From Saccharopolyspora rosea (lineage in GTDB: Bacteria > Actinomycetota > Actinomycetes > Mycobacteriales > Pseudonocardiaceae): a stretch of DNA of 64,000 nt. Positions 24,156 to 34,300 of the stretch are shown here, in pieces (position 1 is the stretch's first letter; the number at the start of each line of letters is the position of its first letter). Below the pieces are notes generated by a model. That model did not search any database. It had not been told where the DNA came from and saw nothing but the letters and a program-made list of their open reading frames with translations. Location of the stretch: positions 3,472,001 through 3,536,000 of the forward strand of contig NZ_CP102826.1 of the NCBI RefSeq assembly GCF_025643595.1, given 5' to 3'. Position numbers and translations under genes: made by a program.

Positions 24156-25643
24156 ATGGGAACGTGGGACGTCGTCGTGGTCGGTGCGGGCCCGGTCGGG
24201 TTGCTGCTGGGCGGTGATCTCGCCGCCGCGGGGGTGCGGGTGGCGGTGCTCGACAGGTCGGCCGAGCCCAGCCGCGAGCCGAAGGCCAACGCGGTCGTCG
24301 GCCAAGCGACCCGGCTCCTCCAGCCGCGGGGAGTGCTGGTCCGGCTGGGGCAGCCCGGGCCGCCGACCGCCGCTCGGGTGTTCCAGTTCGGCGGACTCCG
24401 CCTGGACCTGGCCGATCTCGCGGCCACCCCGTTGCACGGCGTGGCGGTCCCGCAGCAGGCGCTGGAGCGCGCGCTCGCCGAGCGCGCCGTCGAAGCCGGG
24501 GCGCGGGTGCGGCGCTCGGCGGAGGTCGTCGGAATCGACCAGGACGACCGCGGGGTGCGGCTGCGCGTGCGCGCGGAGTCCGCGGTGCGCGAGGTGACCG
24601 CCGCCTACGCCGCGGGGTGCGACGGCGGCGGCAGCACCGTGCGCCGGCTCGCCGGCATCGGCTTCCCCGGTGTCACCGACAGCACGGTCGTCTCCCGCTC
24701 GGCCGACGTCGTGGTGCCCGGCGGCGTGGTCAGTCCCGAGACGGCCCAGGCCGATCTGCCCGGCATCGGACGGATCGGGCTCTACGGATGGCACCGGACC
24801 GCGCGCGGCGCCTACGCCGCGCTCCCCCGCCCCACCGGATCTCTGCTGATCAGCGTCATGGAGTGGGACGAGTCCACTGCGGACACCGATCCCGACGGCG
24901 CGATGGAGCTCGACGAGTTCACCGCGGCCGTGCGCCGGGTGCTCGGCGCGGACCTCGTGGTCGAGGAACCCACCGGTCCGGGTCCGCACCAGCGCCGCCG
25001 CTGGCGCGGTCGCAACACCCGCATCGCGGACTCCTACCGGAACGGCCGGGTGTTCCTCGCCGGGGACGCCGCGCACGTGCACAACGCGATCGGCGCGCCC
25101 GGGCTCAACCTCGGCCTCCAGGACGCGGCGAACCTCGGCTGGCGGCTCGCGGCGGCGGTGGCCGGACGTCCCGGCGCACTCGCCGGGTACGACGGGGAAC
25201 GCCGCATCGCGGCGCACCGGGTCGCCATGCACTCCCAGGCGCAGACCGCGCTGCTGGCGCCCGATGGCGGGATCACCGCACTGCGCGCCCTGCTGACCGA
25301 ACTGCTGGAGGAACCCGCGGTCCGGGCCAGGCTGGCGACGATGCTGGAGGGCGCCGACGTCCGCTACCCCGCCCCGCCGGGCGCGCATCCGCTCGTGGGC
25401 CGGTTCGTGCCCGACGGCCTCGCCCGGTACCTGGACGCGACGAGCCCCGTGCTGTTCGACCTCGGCGCCGCGTCCACCGACGTCCCCGCGGGAATCCGCG
25501 TCATCTCCCCCGACGGCGCCACTCTCCCGGCCCGATCGTTGCTGGTCCGCCCGGACGGCTACGTCGCGTGGGCGTCCGATGAGGACGGTCCGGCGGCTGC
25601 CGCGGGGCTGCGGCAGGCGCTCGACGCGCTGTTCGGCGACTGA
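24156..25643 (+). CDS. FAD-dependent aromatic monooxygenase (PheA/PgaE-like)
   Basis: A 495-residue class A flavoprotein hydroxylase. Motifs in order: GxGxxG in VVVGAGPVGLLLGGDLAAAG, the DG motif in AGCDGGGSTVRRLAGI, and the GD motif in FLAGDAAHVHNAIGAPGLNL. The C-terminal 130 residues form the thioredoxin-like domain common to PgaE, OxyS and rifampicin monooxygenase-type enzymes. It would hydroxylate a phenolic or polyketide compound with NADPH and O2, in biosynthesis or in detoxification. ATG 24156 has AGGATGG nearby. It is a single gene, convergent with the VOC gene 21 bp away. Confidence 0.88.
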   Translation: MGTWDVVVVGAGPVGLLLGGDLAAAGVRVAVLDRSAEPSREPKANAVVGQATRLLQPRGVLVRLGQPGPPTAARVFQFGGLRLDLADLAATPLHGVAVPQQALERALAERAVEAGARVRRSAEVVGIDQDDRGVRLRVRAESAVREVTAAYAAGCDGGGSTVRRLAGIGFPGVTDSTVVSRSADVVVPGGVVSPETAQADLPGIGRIGLYGWHRTARGAYAALPRPTGSLLISVMEWDESTADTDPDGAMELDEFTAAVRRVLGADLVVEEPTGPGPHQRRRWRGRNTRIADSYRNGRVFLAGDAAHVHNAIGAPGLNLGLQDAANLGWRLAAAVAGRPGALAGYDGERRIAAHRVAMHSQAQTALLAPDGGITALRALLTELLEEPAVRARLATMLEGADVRYPAPPGAHPLVGRFVPDGLARYLDATSPVLFDLGAASTDVPAGIRVISPDGATLPARSLLVRPDGYVAWASDEDGPAAAAGLRQALDALFGD

Positions 25644-25664
25644 GGGCGGCGACGGAAAAGCGTC

Positions 25665-26069
25665 CTACGCCGGGAGGTTGAGCTGCCAGGACACCCCGAA
25701 CCGGTCGTTGACCCAGCCGAACTTGGGGCTGAACCCGTAGGAACCCAACGGCATGAGTTCCTGCCCCTGCTCGGCCAGCTGCCGGTGCAGGCGGTCGATC
25801 TCGTCCTCGTCGGCGCAGTCGACGAACAGCGACATCGCCGGGGTGAAGCCGAATGCGTGGTTGACGTAGCTGTCGATGCACATGAAGCGCTGCCCGGCGA
25901 GCGCGAAGGTCGCGAGCCGCACGGTGCCCTCGGGCCCGTCCTCCCCGGGACCGTACCGGGAGATGTCGATGATCCCGGCATCGTCGAACAGCGACGTGTA
26001 GAACGTCATCGCCTCTTCGGCGTTGCCCTCGAACATGAGGAACGTCGTGATCTTCTGCGCTCGCGCCAT
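25665..26069 (-). CDS. VOC/PhnB-like glyoxalase-fold protein
   Basis: A 134-residue protein of the PhnB-like (3-demethylubiquinone methyltransferase-like) VOC family: KITTFLMFEGNAEEAMTFYT, MSLFVDCADEDEIDRLHRQL and C-terminal KFGWVNDRFGVSWQLNLP are typical. These are small metal-dependent or non-enzymatic binding proteins with poorly known roles. The ATG at 26067-26069 is chosen. It follows the GCS2-like gene by 59 bp on the same strand and may be part of the same transcript. Confidence 0.85.
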   Translation of the reverse strand: MARAQKITTFLMFEGNAEEAMTFYTSLFDDAGIIDISRYGPGEDGPEGTVRLATFALAGQRFMCIDSYVNHAFGFTPAMSLFVDCADEDEIDRLHRQLAEQGQELMPLGSYGFSPKFGWVNDRFGVSWQLNLPA

Positions 26070-26128
26070 GGGTGCTCCGCCTGGTCCGCTGGTGTGCCGA
26101 TCGGCACGGTACCCCGTGGACCCCGGCG

Positions 26129-27574
26129 TCACCGGCCGGTCGGCCACCCCGTGTCGGACCGGCCGAAATCGTCGAGCAGCCGGGACACCCCTCCGGACCG
26201 GAAAGCCGCGATCATCCGGTCGGCGGGGGTCTCCCGCCGCGCCAGCCGGGCGAACAGCGGGTCCAGGAACGCCTCCTCCCCCGCACCGCGCCCGCGCAAC
26301 CCGGCCCGGGCCAGTTCCAGCAGGTCCCCGGCGATGTCGAGCCACCGGGAGTCCCCGACCGCCAAGCCGTGCTCGCTGGCCTGCGTCCACAGGCCGCGCC
26401 ACTGGTCCCACGACATGCTCTTCAACACGGCCTCGGCGTCGTCGAGCCGCTCCACCAGGCCCACCGTCAGCGCCGCACCGACGCCCTCCTCGCCCTGCGG
26501 TGCGACCCCGCTGCTGCGGTTCTCCACGTAGCAGTGCACCGCGTGCTCCTCGAAGTACTCGGCCATCCGCCGCCGGACGAGGGCGTCGCGGACCCCGTCG
26601 AGATCGGTGGCGTCGTCGAACCGGTAGTGCAGCTTGGCGGCGGGCCACCCGTACTGGTGGATGCGGTCCAGCATCGACCGGTCCGGTTCGACCCGCACGC
26701 GGGTGCCGTCGACCTGCCTGGCCGGGACCGGTCGCGGCGACAGCAGGAAGTCCCGGAACGACCGGTCCCCGAGCACTTCGAAACCCCGCGTCTTCAGGTC
26801 GGTGAGGAAGTACAGCCGGGAGTCCCAGAAGTGCTCGACGTAGGCGCCGATGTCCGGGTACGGCGCCGGCGGGATGCCGTTGGAGGTGTACCGCCCCTCC
26901 CGGTCCGGAACCCGTGCGCACCGCTCGTGCCATATCCAGTTGCGCATCTCCTTCCACGGCTGGACGCGCCCCCGGGCGACGGGAGAACTCGCGGTCAGGG
27001 CCGTGAACACGCCGGCGAAGCCGCTCAGCGCGTTGACGACCCGGGCTGCCTCGACGGGGCTGACGTCCACCGACGCCTGGTGCGAGGCGACCGGGACGAA
27101 CCAGTGGTGGAAGTGCCACCGGCGGGGCAGCAGCAGGTACCAGTCCTTCTGCGTCTTGCGAGCCGGGTCGGACCACGTCCGGGGCTGGATCCCGGCGCAC
27201 AGCAGCACGTACCCCATCTCGCCGAGGACCCGTCCCAGCCGCCGCAGCACGGCGTTCGCGTCCGACACCGCGGCACCGACCGTCTCCCGCGGCGCGAGCG
27301 ACACCTCGACCGTGCAGACCCCGGTGTCGCTGTTGACGTGCTCCTCGAAGTCGCCGGCGTCCCGCCGCACGCCCGTGACGGCACCTGTGGCCACTTCCTC
27401 GACGACCGTCCACGTCGGATCGAGCGCGGCGAACCGGTGCCACAACCGCTGCGCGGCGGCGCGGTCCAGTCCCCGGGCGGTGGACCGTTGCACCACCGGG
27501 AATTCGAGTTCGAGACCGACCCGCCGCATCGTCGCCGACACCCGCGCCCCCTCGTCCGCGGCACCGCGCCGCAC
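26129..27574 (-). CDS. Glutamate-cysteine ligase-like (GCS2) carboxylate-amine ligase
   Basis: A 481-residue protein with the GCS2/EgtA architecture: MRRVGLELEFPVV carries the E-x-E metal-binding entry, FEEHVNSDTGVCTVEVSLAP matches the next conserved block, and WYLLLPRRWHFHHWFVPVAS begins the middle domain. The family joins glutamate to cysteine or other amines with ATP. True GshA, EgtA or YbdK roles cannot be separated here, and an amide-forming step in a specialised metabolite is possible. Start is GTG 27574, 4 bp after the upstream stop; ATG 27529 is an alternative directly before the conserved block. It is paired with the TylF-like methyltransferase. Confidence 0.75.
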   Translation of the reverse strand: MRRGAADEGARVSATMRRVGLELEFPVVQRSTARGLDRAAAQRLWHRFAALDPTWTVVEEVATGAVTGVRRDAGDFEEHVNSDTGVCTVEVSLAPRETVGAAVSDANAVLRRLGRVLGEMGYVLLCAGIQPRTWSDPARKTQKDWYLLLPRRWHFHHWFVPVASHQASVDVSPVEAARVVNALSGFAGVFTALTASSPVARGRVQPWKEMRNWIWHERCARVPDREGRYTSNGIPPAPYPDIGAYVEHFWDSRLYFLTDLKTRGFEVLGDRSFRDFLLSPRPVPARQVDGTRVRVEPDRSMLDRIHQYGWPAAKLHYRFDDATDLDGVRDALVRRRMAEYFEEHAVHCYVENRSSGVAPQGEEGVGAALTVGLVERLDDAEAVLKSMSWDQWRGLWTQASEHGLAVGDSRWLDIAGDLLELARAGLRGRGAGEEAFLDPLFARLARRETPADRMIAAFRSGGVSRLLDDFGRSDTGWPTGR

Positions 27575-27578
27575 GTCG

Positions 27579-28448
27579 TCAGTCGACCTGCCGCTTGTCG
27601 ATCGTCAGCGACTTGAGGTACTCGGGCGGCAGGTCCCGGCCCTTGACGAAGTAGCCCATGTGCGGCGCCGAGTCGCAGACGCCGAAACCGGCGCCGAACA
27701 GGATCGGCGGGAACTCCCCGAGCTCGTCGCGCCACACCGACTCCGACAGCAGCACCTGCAACGACTTCAGCAGCGCGACGTCGTGCGAGGCGTACACCCC
27801 GCCCGGTGCGATGCGCGGCCAGATCCGCGTCAGGCAGGTGCGGACGGCGCCGGGCGTGTCCACGTCGGTGAACGCCAGGGCGACGCGCTCCGGCAGTTCG
27901 GGCGCGTGCAGGGTGTCCTCGACGTAGCCGGGGACGAACTCGCAGACCGCGATCTCCCCGCGGGAGGCGATGTTGTCCCGGACGACCTCCAGCGAGGCGC
28001 GGTACTTGCCGCTGTGCCACGGTTCGAGCCATCCGACGTGGCGGCGCACGTGGAGGTCCTGCTCGTCGTGCTCGTCGACGACGTGCAACCCCTGGAAGCT
28101 GTCGAACACGGTGAGGCGCCTGCCCAGGGCCGCGGCGACGATCGACAACTTCGCCGAGGAGCCACCGGAGAAGCAACCGCACTCGACGACGTCACCGTCG
28201 GCGGTGGTGCTCATCAGCATCTCCGCCAGCAGCAGGCCGTCCGTCGGGGTGGTGGCCAGCGGGATGGACCGGTCGATCTCCTCGAACCTGCGGACCATCT
28301 CCCGCCGCTGCGCGCCGTCGATGACCGAATCGCTGCCGTTGGCGATGAACTTGCGCTTCAGTTCGTCGTAGGTGTCCTCGGTGGCGAGTGTCGGGCGCAC
28401 GTCCTCGGCCTGGGACCGGCCGGGGGTGGACGACGACGCGTGCTTCAT
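27579..28448 (-). CDS. TylF/MycF-family O-methyltransferase
   Basis: A 289-residue methyltransferase of the macrocin O-methyltransferase family (PF05711). The SAM site is DGDVVECGCFSGGSSAKLSI, the next motif FDSFQGLHVVDEHD, and VALAFTDVDTPGAVRTCLTR with the GGVYASHDVAL segment complete the fold. Characterised relatives use Mg2+ and methylate sugar or amino-sugar hydroxyls (TylF, MycF) or novobiocin noviose. It is the first gene of a leftward run with the GCS2-like ligase 4 bp downstream. The start ATG lies beyond a GAAAGG ribosome site. No glycosyltransferase for a natural-product sugar is adjacent. Confidence 0.85.
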   Translation of the reverse strand: MKHASSSTPGRSQAEDVRPTLATEDTYDELKRKFIANGSDSVIDGAQRREMVRRFEEIDRSIPLATTPTDGLLLAEMLMSTTADGDVVECGCFSGGSSAKLSIVAAALGRRLTVFDSFQGLHVVDEHDEQDLHVRRHVGWLEPWHSGKYRASLEVVRDNIASRGEIAVCEFVPGYVEDTLHAPELPERVALAFTDVDTPGAVRTCLTRIWPRIAPGGVYASHDVALLKSLQVLLSESVWRDELGEFPPILFGAGFGVCDSAPHMGYFVKGRDLPPEYLKSLTIDKRQVD

Positions 28449-28730
28449 GCCTGGAGTACCTTTCTCACCTTCGGCGACAGCCGAACATCGACGTCAAGCG
28501 GGAGGACAACGGCAGCTCCGGCGTCCGGGACGCGCCTCCCACACATACCACGCGGCCAGACGCGCCGACCACGCGATTCACCCCACGAGGCGTAAAGATC
28601 GGAGTCCCGCCACGCACCGCCGCGAACGGCGCCGACATTTCCCCGTTCCGCACGACGCCACTACCCCGACCGCGCCACGGGATTTTCACGCCATCAGCGG
28701 TTGACCGTCCACGCCGTCACCGCATTCCGT

Positions 28731-29876
28731 CTACAGTGGACGATCATGTCGTCCGGGCGCGGTGCTGCGCCCCTTCCACGTCGTGCCGCCGCGGAACCGG
28801 TGTCGCCGCGCGGAGTCGAGCGTCATCGCCGCGTAGATCGCCGCCGTCACGGGCAGCAGGAACGCCGCCACGACCGGCTGTCCGTAATAGCGGAGCATCG
28901 GCGCGAACGTGCCCGCCATGGCGATCCACGCGACGGCCCCCGGCACGAGCACGGCGGGATCGGCGACCAGCACACCGGCGATCGTCGCCACCGGTGGCAC
29001 CAGGAAGACCAGCCCGAGTCCCGCGATGGTTCCGACCAGCAGGAGCGGGGAGAACCGCAGCTGGATGTAGGCGGTGCGGGCGACCATCCGCCACAGGTCC
29101 GCGAGCCGCGGGTACTCCCGCACGCTGCGAACCCGTTCGGCCAGTCCGAGCCAGATCCGGCCGCCGGAGCCTTTCACCAGGCGCGCCAACGCGACGTCGT
29201 CGATCACGGCACCGCGCACCGCCGCCACTCCCCCGGCGCGCTCCAGCACCTCGCGACGCACCAGCACGCACCCGCCCGCGGCCGCGGCCGTGCGCGCGGT
29301 CGGCCGGTTGACGCGGCGGAACGGGTACAGCATCGCGAAGAAGTGGACGAACGCGGGCACGATCAGCCGCTCCCAACGCGTCTGCGCGCGCAGCAACGCC
29401 ATCTGCGACACCAGGTCGCGCCCACCCGCGGCGGCCATGACGAGCGTGCGCAGCGAATCGGGCGGGTGCGCGATGTCGGCATCGGTGAACAGCAGGTAGT
29501 CCACCTCGCCTGCTTCGGCGACGCCGTGGGCGAGCGCCCAGAGCTTCCCGGTCCAGCCGTCGGGCGGGTGACCGGGCGTCGTCACGGTCAACGGGAGCCC
29601 GCCGCGCGCCCGCCCGGCCACCTCGCCGGTGCCGTCGGCGCTGTTGTCGTCCACCAGAACCACCCGCGCGGCTCCGGGATACCGCTGGGACAGCAGGGTC
29701 GGCAGCGTGGCGGGCAGCACCGCCGCCTCGTCGCGCGCGGGCACCACGACCGCGACCGACGGCCACCGCTGCGGCACCACCAGCCGCGGCAACCGCTGGT
29801 CGGTCCGCCAGAACCCACCGCGGCACAGGACCAGCCCCAGCCACACCACCAGTGCGGCCCACCCGAGCACCACCAT
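28731..29876 (-). CDS. hpnB: Glycosyltransferase family 2, HpnB-like membrane protein
   Basis: A 381-residue processive-type GT2 with an N-terminal helix (VVLGWAALVVWLGLVL), the GT-A core SVAVVVPARDEAAVLPATLP, the nucleotide/metal motif FTDADIAHPPDSL, GGCVLVRREVLERAGG, and two or three C-terminal helices. The WTGKLWALAHGV block matches hopene-associated HpnB proteins, which are proposed to modify hopanoid lipids. No other hopanoid gene is in view, so the lipid assignment is tentative. ATG 29876 with GGAGGT upstream is favoured over GTG 29882. It is probably co-transcribed with the PAP2 gene 98 bp upstream. Confidence 0.78.
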   Translation of the reverse strand: MVVLGWAALVVWLGLVLCRGGFWRTDQRLPRLVVPQRWPSVAVVVPARDEAAVLPATLPTLLSQRYPGAARVVLVDDNSADGTGEVAGRARGGLPLTVTTPGHPPDGWTGKLWALAHGVAEAGEVDYLLFTDADIAHPPDSLRTLVMAAAGGRDLVSQMALLRAQTRWERLIVPAFVHFFAMLYPFRRVNRPTARTAAAAGGCVLVRREVLERAGGVAAVRGAVIDDVALARLVKGSGGRIWLGLAERVRSVREYPRLADLWRMVARTAYIQLRFSPLLLVGTIAGLGLVFLVPPVATIAGVLVADPAVLVPGAVAWIAMAGTFAPMLRYYGQPVVAAFLLPVTAAIYAAMTLDSARRHRFRGGTTWKGRSTAPGRHDRPL

Positions 29877-29939
29877 CGCCACCTCCGGCTCACCGGAGGA
29901 GGAATTCTAGTCCGCCGACGGCGATTCCACCCCGGCGGA

Positions 29940-29984
29940 CCACTGTGGACGATCAGGTTGCGTCCGATTTCGTCCTAAGTGGAC
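29940..29984. repeat. Two copies of the recurrent CCACTGTGGAC-type motif
   Basis: CCACTGTGGAC (29940-29950) and the variant GTCCTAAGTGGAC (29972-29984) lie 21 bp apart around the 3' end of the PAP2 gene. They belong to a motif scattered over the whole window, including coding regions. An exact 11-mer match occurs ten times here (see findings). Confidence 0.7.
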
Positions 29985-30628
29985 GGACTCTTCCGGTCGA
30001 GGACGTCCAGGGCGCGGGCGGTGAGCAGGACGACCGCCGTCGCCACGCAGGCACCCGCCGCGACGTCGGTGGCGTAGTGGAAACCGAGGCGGACCAAGCC
30101 GAGTGCCATGCCGACCGCTCCGAGCGCCAGCGCGGCGATCAGCACCGCCGCCAGCGGGCCGACGCCCGGTCTGCTGCGGCGGGACATTAGCAGCGCCGCC
30201 ACGAGCAGGGACACCACCGCGGTCGTGTGGCCGCTGGGCATGGCCCAGTGGCCGTTGATGGTGCGGCCGACGACCGGTTTCAGCAGTTCGGTCGTGGACA
30301 CGGCCAGCGGCGTGCCGACCGCGGGCAGCAGCAGGGCGGTCCAACGGCGGTTGAGGTACCCGATGGACGCGACGATCGCGGTCTCGGCCAGCACCGGGCC
30401 GGTGCTCCCCAGCGACGCCAGCGCGTCCAGCGGCCGCAGGTCGCCGGGGAACCACTCCGCCAGCTGCGCCCCGACCAGCCCGTCGAACCACCCCGGCCGG
30501 GCCTGGCCGACGTGCGGCACGGCGAGGGCGACCACGAGCAGCGCGCAGCACACCACGATCCGCCCGGCATTGCGCCACCACCCGGCCGGGACCAGCGCGA
30601 ACCGTTCCGGAGTTCTCGTCGACCGCAC
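29975..30628 (-). CDS. PAP2-family membrane phosphatase
   Basis: A 217-residue integral membrane phosphatase with five to six helices. The three phosphatase motifs are KPVVGRTINGHWAM (motif 1, KxxxxxxR), PSGHTTAVVSLL (motif 2) and GLVRLGFHYATDVAAG (motif 3, R-x5-H-x3-D). Such enzymes remove phosphate from phosphatidate or undecaprenyl diphosphate at the outer membrane face. Start GTG 30626-30628 is inferred from the beginning of the family-like N-terminus. The HpnB-like gene follows on the same strand, suggesting a lipid-related pair. Confidence 0.82.
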   Translation of the reverse strand: MRSTRTPERFALVPAGWWRNAGRIVVCCALLVVALAVPHVGQARPGWFDGLVGAQLAEWFPGDLRPLDALASLGSTGPVLAETAIVASIGYLNRRWTALLLPAVGTPLAVSTTELLKPVVGRTINGHWAMPSGHTTAVVSLLVAALLMSRRSRPGVGPLAAVLIAALALGAVGMALGLVRLGFHYATDVAAGACVATAVVLLTARALDVLDRKSPST

Positions 30629-30697
30629 GCGGCCAGCATACGGACGAGACCCCGCCGCGCCGGTCAGCCGTTCACCGTGCCGTGCCACACTTCCACC

Positions 30698-31249
30698 GTG
30701 GACGCCCAGCCGACCGCATTCCCCTCCGCCGTGGTCATCACCGGCATCTCCGCGGCGGGCAAGTCCACCGTGGCCCAGCGCTTGGCGCGACGACTGCCGA
30801 GATCGGTGCACCTGCGCGGCGACGTGTTCCGCCGGATGGTCGTCAACGACCGCGCCGAGATGCGGCCCGATCAGCAGCAGGCCGCGCTGGAGCAGTTGCG
30901 GCTGCGGCACCGGCTGACCGCGCAGGCGCTGGACACCTACGTCGCCGCCGGATTCGCGGTGGTCGCCCAGGACGTGCTGCTGGGGCCGATGCTCGCGGAG
31001 ATCGTCGACGACATCACCACCCGGCCGCTGGGGGTCGTCGTGCTGTGCCCGTCGGTGGAGTCGGTGAAGGCACGCGAGGCGGGCCGCGACAAGGTCGGCT
31101 ACGCGGACTGGACGGTCGAGGAGCTGGACCGCGGGCTGCGGGAGCGGACACCGCGGCTCGGGCTGTGGCTGGACAACTCGGAGCAGACCGCGGACGAGAC
31201 GGTGGACGAGATCCTGCGCCGGCTTCCCCGCGAGGGCCGGATCGGCTGA
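30698..31249 (+). CDS. P-loop kinase, chloramphenicol phosphotransferase-like
   Basis: A 183-residue AAA_33-type kinase. Walker A is VVITGISAAGKSTVAQRLAR, followed by VHLRGDVFRRMVVN (catalytic Asp region) and a GFAVVAQDVLLGPM strand. The family phosphorylates small molecules, chloramphenicol in one case and shikimate or gluconate in related folds, so the substrate cannot be deduced. Start GTG 30698 is chosen because the fold begins ten residues later. It precedes lanB on the same strand by 128 bp. A link to the lanthipeptide genes is possible but unproven. Confidence 0.8.
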   Translation: MDAQPTAFPSAVVITGISAAGKSTVAQRLARRLPRSVHLRGDVFRRMVVNDRAEMRPDQQQAALEQLRLRHRLTAQALDTYVAAGFAVVAQDVLLGPMLAEIVDDITTRPLGVVVLCPSVESVKAREAGRDKVGYADWTVEELDRGLRERTPRLGLWLDNSEQTADETVDEILRRLPREGRIG

Positions 31250-31377
31250 GCGCCCGCACCACCCGTTCGGGCAAGTCCGGCGAGGCGTTGCCCGCCCTCC
31301 GGCCGCCGCGGGCGCGACCATGTCGGGCGCGGGCCGACGCCCGGCAGACGCATCCGGCACTGTGCGAGGGACCTGGA

Positions 31378-34300
31378 GTGGACGAACCGAACCTGTTCCG
31401 CTGCGCGGACATCGTGATGCTGCGGGCCCCGGTGTTCCCGGTCGAGCGGGCCGCCGACACCGCCGCCGACATCCCGGACGGGCCCGGGGAACTGGCGGCG
31501 AGCACCCGCTACCTGGCGCGGCTGGCCGAGGACGCGCTGATGCGCGAGGCGGTGGCGGTGTCCAGCCCTGCGCTGGCCCGCCGGTGGGACGAGATCCTCG
31601 CCGGGCGGTGCACGCGCGCGGCCGACGTCCGGCGGGCGGTGCGCGCGCTGAGCGCGTACCGGGTGCGCATGGCCACCAGGTCGACGCCCTTCGGGCTCAT
31701 GGCGGGCGTGGCCGTCGGCGAGTTCGCCGAACGCGACGCCGACGCCAAGGTGTCCTTCGGCGGCGACCACCGCCGCGTCGCGGGTGCGCAGCGGGACTGG
31801 GTGCTCGGCCTGGTCGACGAGTGGCAGCGGCGTCCCGACGTGCGCAGGCGGTTGCGGCTGGTGGTCAACGACCTGTGCTCGGTGCGCGGCGGCCGGGTCG
31901 TCCTGCCCCACGTGCCGGCGCGGTCCGGGGCGGATCCGGTGCGGGAAGTCAGCCTCCGCCGCACCGGGCCGGTGCGGCTCGTGCTGGAGGCCGCGCGCAC
32001 CCCGATCCGCGGCGCGGACCTGGAGGCGCTGCTCGCCGAGCGGTTCCCGGACGCCGCCGCCGAGGCGATCGACCGGGTCCTCGACCAGCTGATCGGCGAG
32101 GACGTCCTGCTGACCGAGCTGCGTCCCCCGGACGACGCCGATCCCGCCGAGCACGTGCTCGGCGTCCTCGACGGGTTCGGCGACGTGCTGGTCGAGGAAC
32201 GCGAGCAGCTGCGCGGGGTCGTCGCGGAACTCCGGCGGTACGAGGCCCGCCCGGGGCGCGCGGCGTGGGACGCGGTCACCGCTCGCGCGGCTGAGCTGCG
32301 CGCCGCCGAGCACCCGGCCCACGTGGACCTCGTGCTCGACGCGGACCTGCGGCTGCCGCCCGCCGTCCAGCGCGAGGCGGAGAAGGCCGCGGACCTGCTG
32401 TGGCACCTGTCCCCCGAACCTGCGAGCACCGAACTGGACCGCTACCACGCCGAGTTCGTCGAGCGCTACGGCGTCGGCCGGGCCGTTGCGGTGCTGGAGC
32501 TGCTGGATCCGGACGCCGGTCTGGGCGCACCCGCGGGGTACCGCCGACCGCCGAGCCACCGGCGCCCCGCGCGCGCCGACGCGACCGAGACCGACCGCGA
32601 CCGGGTCCTGCTGCACCGGGCGCAGCAGGCGCTGCTCGACGGCGCCGAGGAGATCGTGCTCGACGACGACCCGCTGCTGTCCCGGCTGTGGAACGCCACG
32701 GGGACACCACCGGCCGCCACCGAACTGGTCGCCCAGCTCCTCGCCGACTCGCCGGAGGACCTGCGCGACGGCGAGTTCCGCCTGGTCGTCCACGGCGGGA
32801 CGACCGGGCCGGCGGTGGCCTGCTTCGGGCGGTTCGCCCACCTCCTCGACGAGGGCACCCACCGGGCCCTGCGCGAGCTGGCGGCTAGGACCGCCCGGCA
32901 CCCGACGCAGCGCCCGGATGCCGTGCCCGCCCAGATCACCTTCGCCGCCGGTCACGAGCGCGGCGGCAACGTCGCAATGTCTCCACAGTGGACAGAACAC
33001 CGGGTCCCGCTCGGCGTCTTCCACGACGAGCCCGGGACGCTGCGGCTGGCCGAACTGGCCGTCTGCGCCGACGCGCACCGGCTGTTCGTGGTCGACACCG
33101 CGAGCGGGTGCGAGGTCGCGCCCGTGGTCATGCACAAGCTCGACCTCACCTCGCTGGCCCCGAACGCGGCCCGGCTGCTCGCCGACATCGCCGCGGCGGG
33201 AGTGCGGGGGCCGCGCGGCTTCGACTGGGGCCGGGCCGCTGCCCTGCCGTACACGCCGCGGGTGCGCCACGGGCGGTCCGTGCTCAGCACGGCGAGGTGG
33301 CGTCCGAGTCCGGAACTGCTCGACCAGTCGGCCGGTTTCGACGAGTGGCTCCGGCACCTGCGGCAGTGGCGTCGGCGCTGGCGCGTTCCCGACGAGGTCC
33401 GCGTGTCGTACGCGGACCAGGCCCTGGACCTCCGCCTGGACGAACCGGTGCACCAACGGCTGCTGCGCCACGAACTGGGACGGCGCGAGGGCGCCGTGCT
33501 CCACGAGGTCCCCGCCCCCGCGCGGTCGGGCTGGTTGACGGGTCCGGGCGGCGGGCACCGCAGCGAACTGGTCATCCCGCTGCTGAACCGGCGGCCGCAC
33601 GACGAGGCCCGCACGCTGCCGCGCATCGCACCGCAGCGGCGCGGACACCCGGAGCACCTGCCCGGCGGCGAGTGGCTCTACGCCGTGCTGCCGTGCGACG
33701 CGCGGTGGCAGGACGAACTGCTGACCTCCGCGCTTCCGGCGCTGCTCGGCCGAATCGCGGTGGATCGCTGGTTCTTCCTGCGCTACGCCGAGCACGGCCG
33801 CCACCACGTGCGACTGCGGCTGCGCACCGAGGCGCTCGACGGCGTCCACCGGTGGCTGCGCGAACTGCGCGCGGACGGGGTGATCGGGCCGCCGGAACTG
33901 CGCACCTACGATCCCGAGATCGAGCGCTACGGCGGCCCGGAGGCCATCACCGCCGCCGAGGCGGCCTTCCACGCCGACAGCCGGGCGGTCGTCGAGACGC
34001 TGGCGCTGCGCCCGCGGCTCGACCTGGACCCGATCGTGCTCGCCGCGGCCGGATGCGCGGACCTGCTCCGCCGCTTCCACCAGGACCGACCACTGTGGAC
34101 GGATCTGGTGCTGCGGGCCGTGCCCAAGGACGAGCACCACCGCGAGTTCCAGCGCCGCCGCCGGGAGGCCGTGGCGCTGATCGACCCGGTCGGCGAGTGG
34201 CAGGGCCTGTGCGCCCGCCCGGGCGGTGCGGCGCTGCTGGAGATCTGGCAGCGACGCGCGACGGCGATCGACGACTACGCCCGCTGCCTCCAGGACCTCG

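Noticed and set aside
28465-28689. Short leftward frame upstream of the TylF-like gene as a lanthipeptide precursor
   Set aside because: No leader motif, few Cys in the core, basic composition, and it overlaps the likely promoter region of the methyltransferase.
31250-31377. Precursor peptide gene directly upstream of lanB
   Set aside because: The gap contains no short frame with its own stop; the only ATG frame runs far into lanB in another frame.
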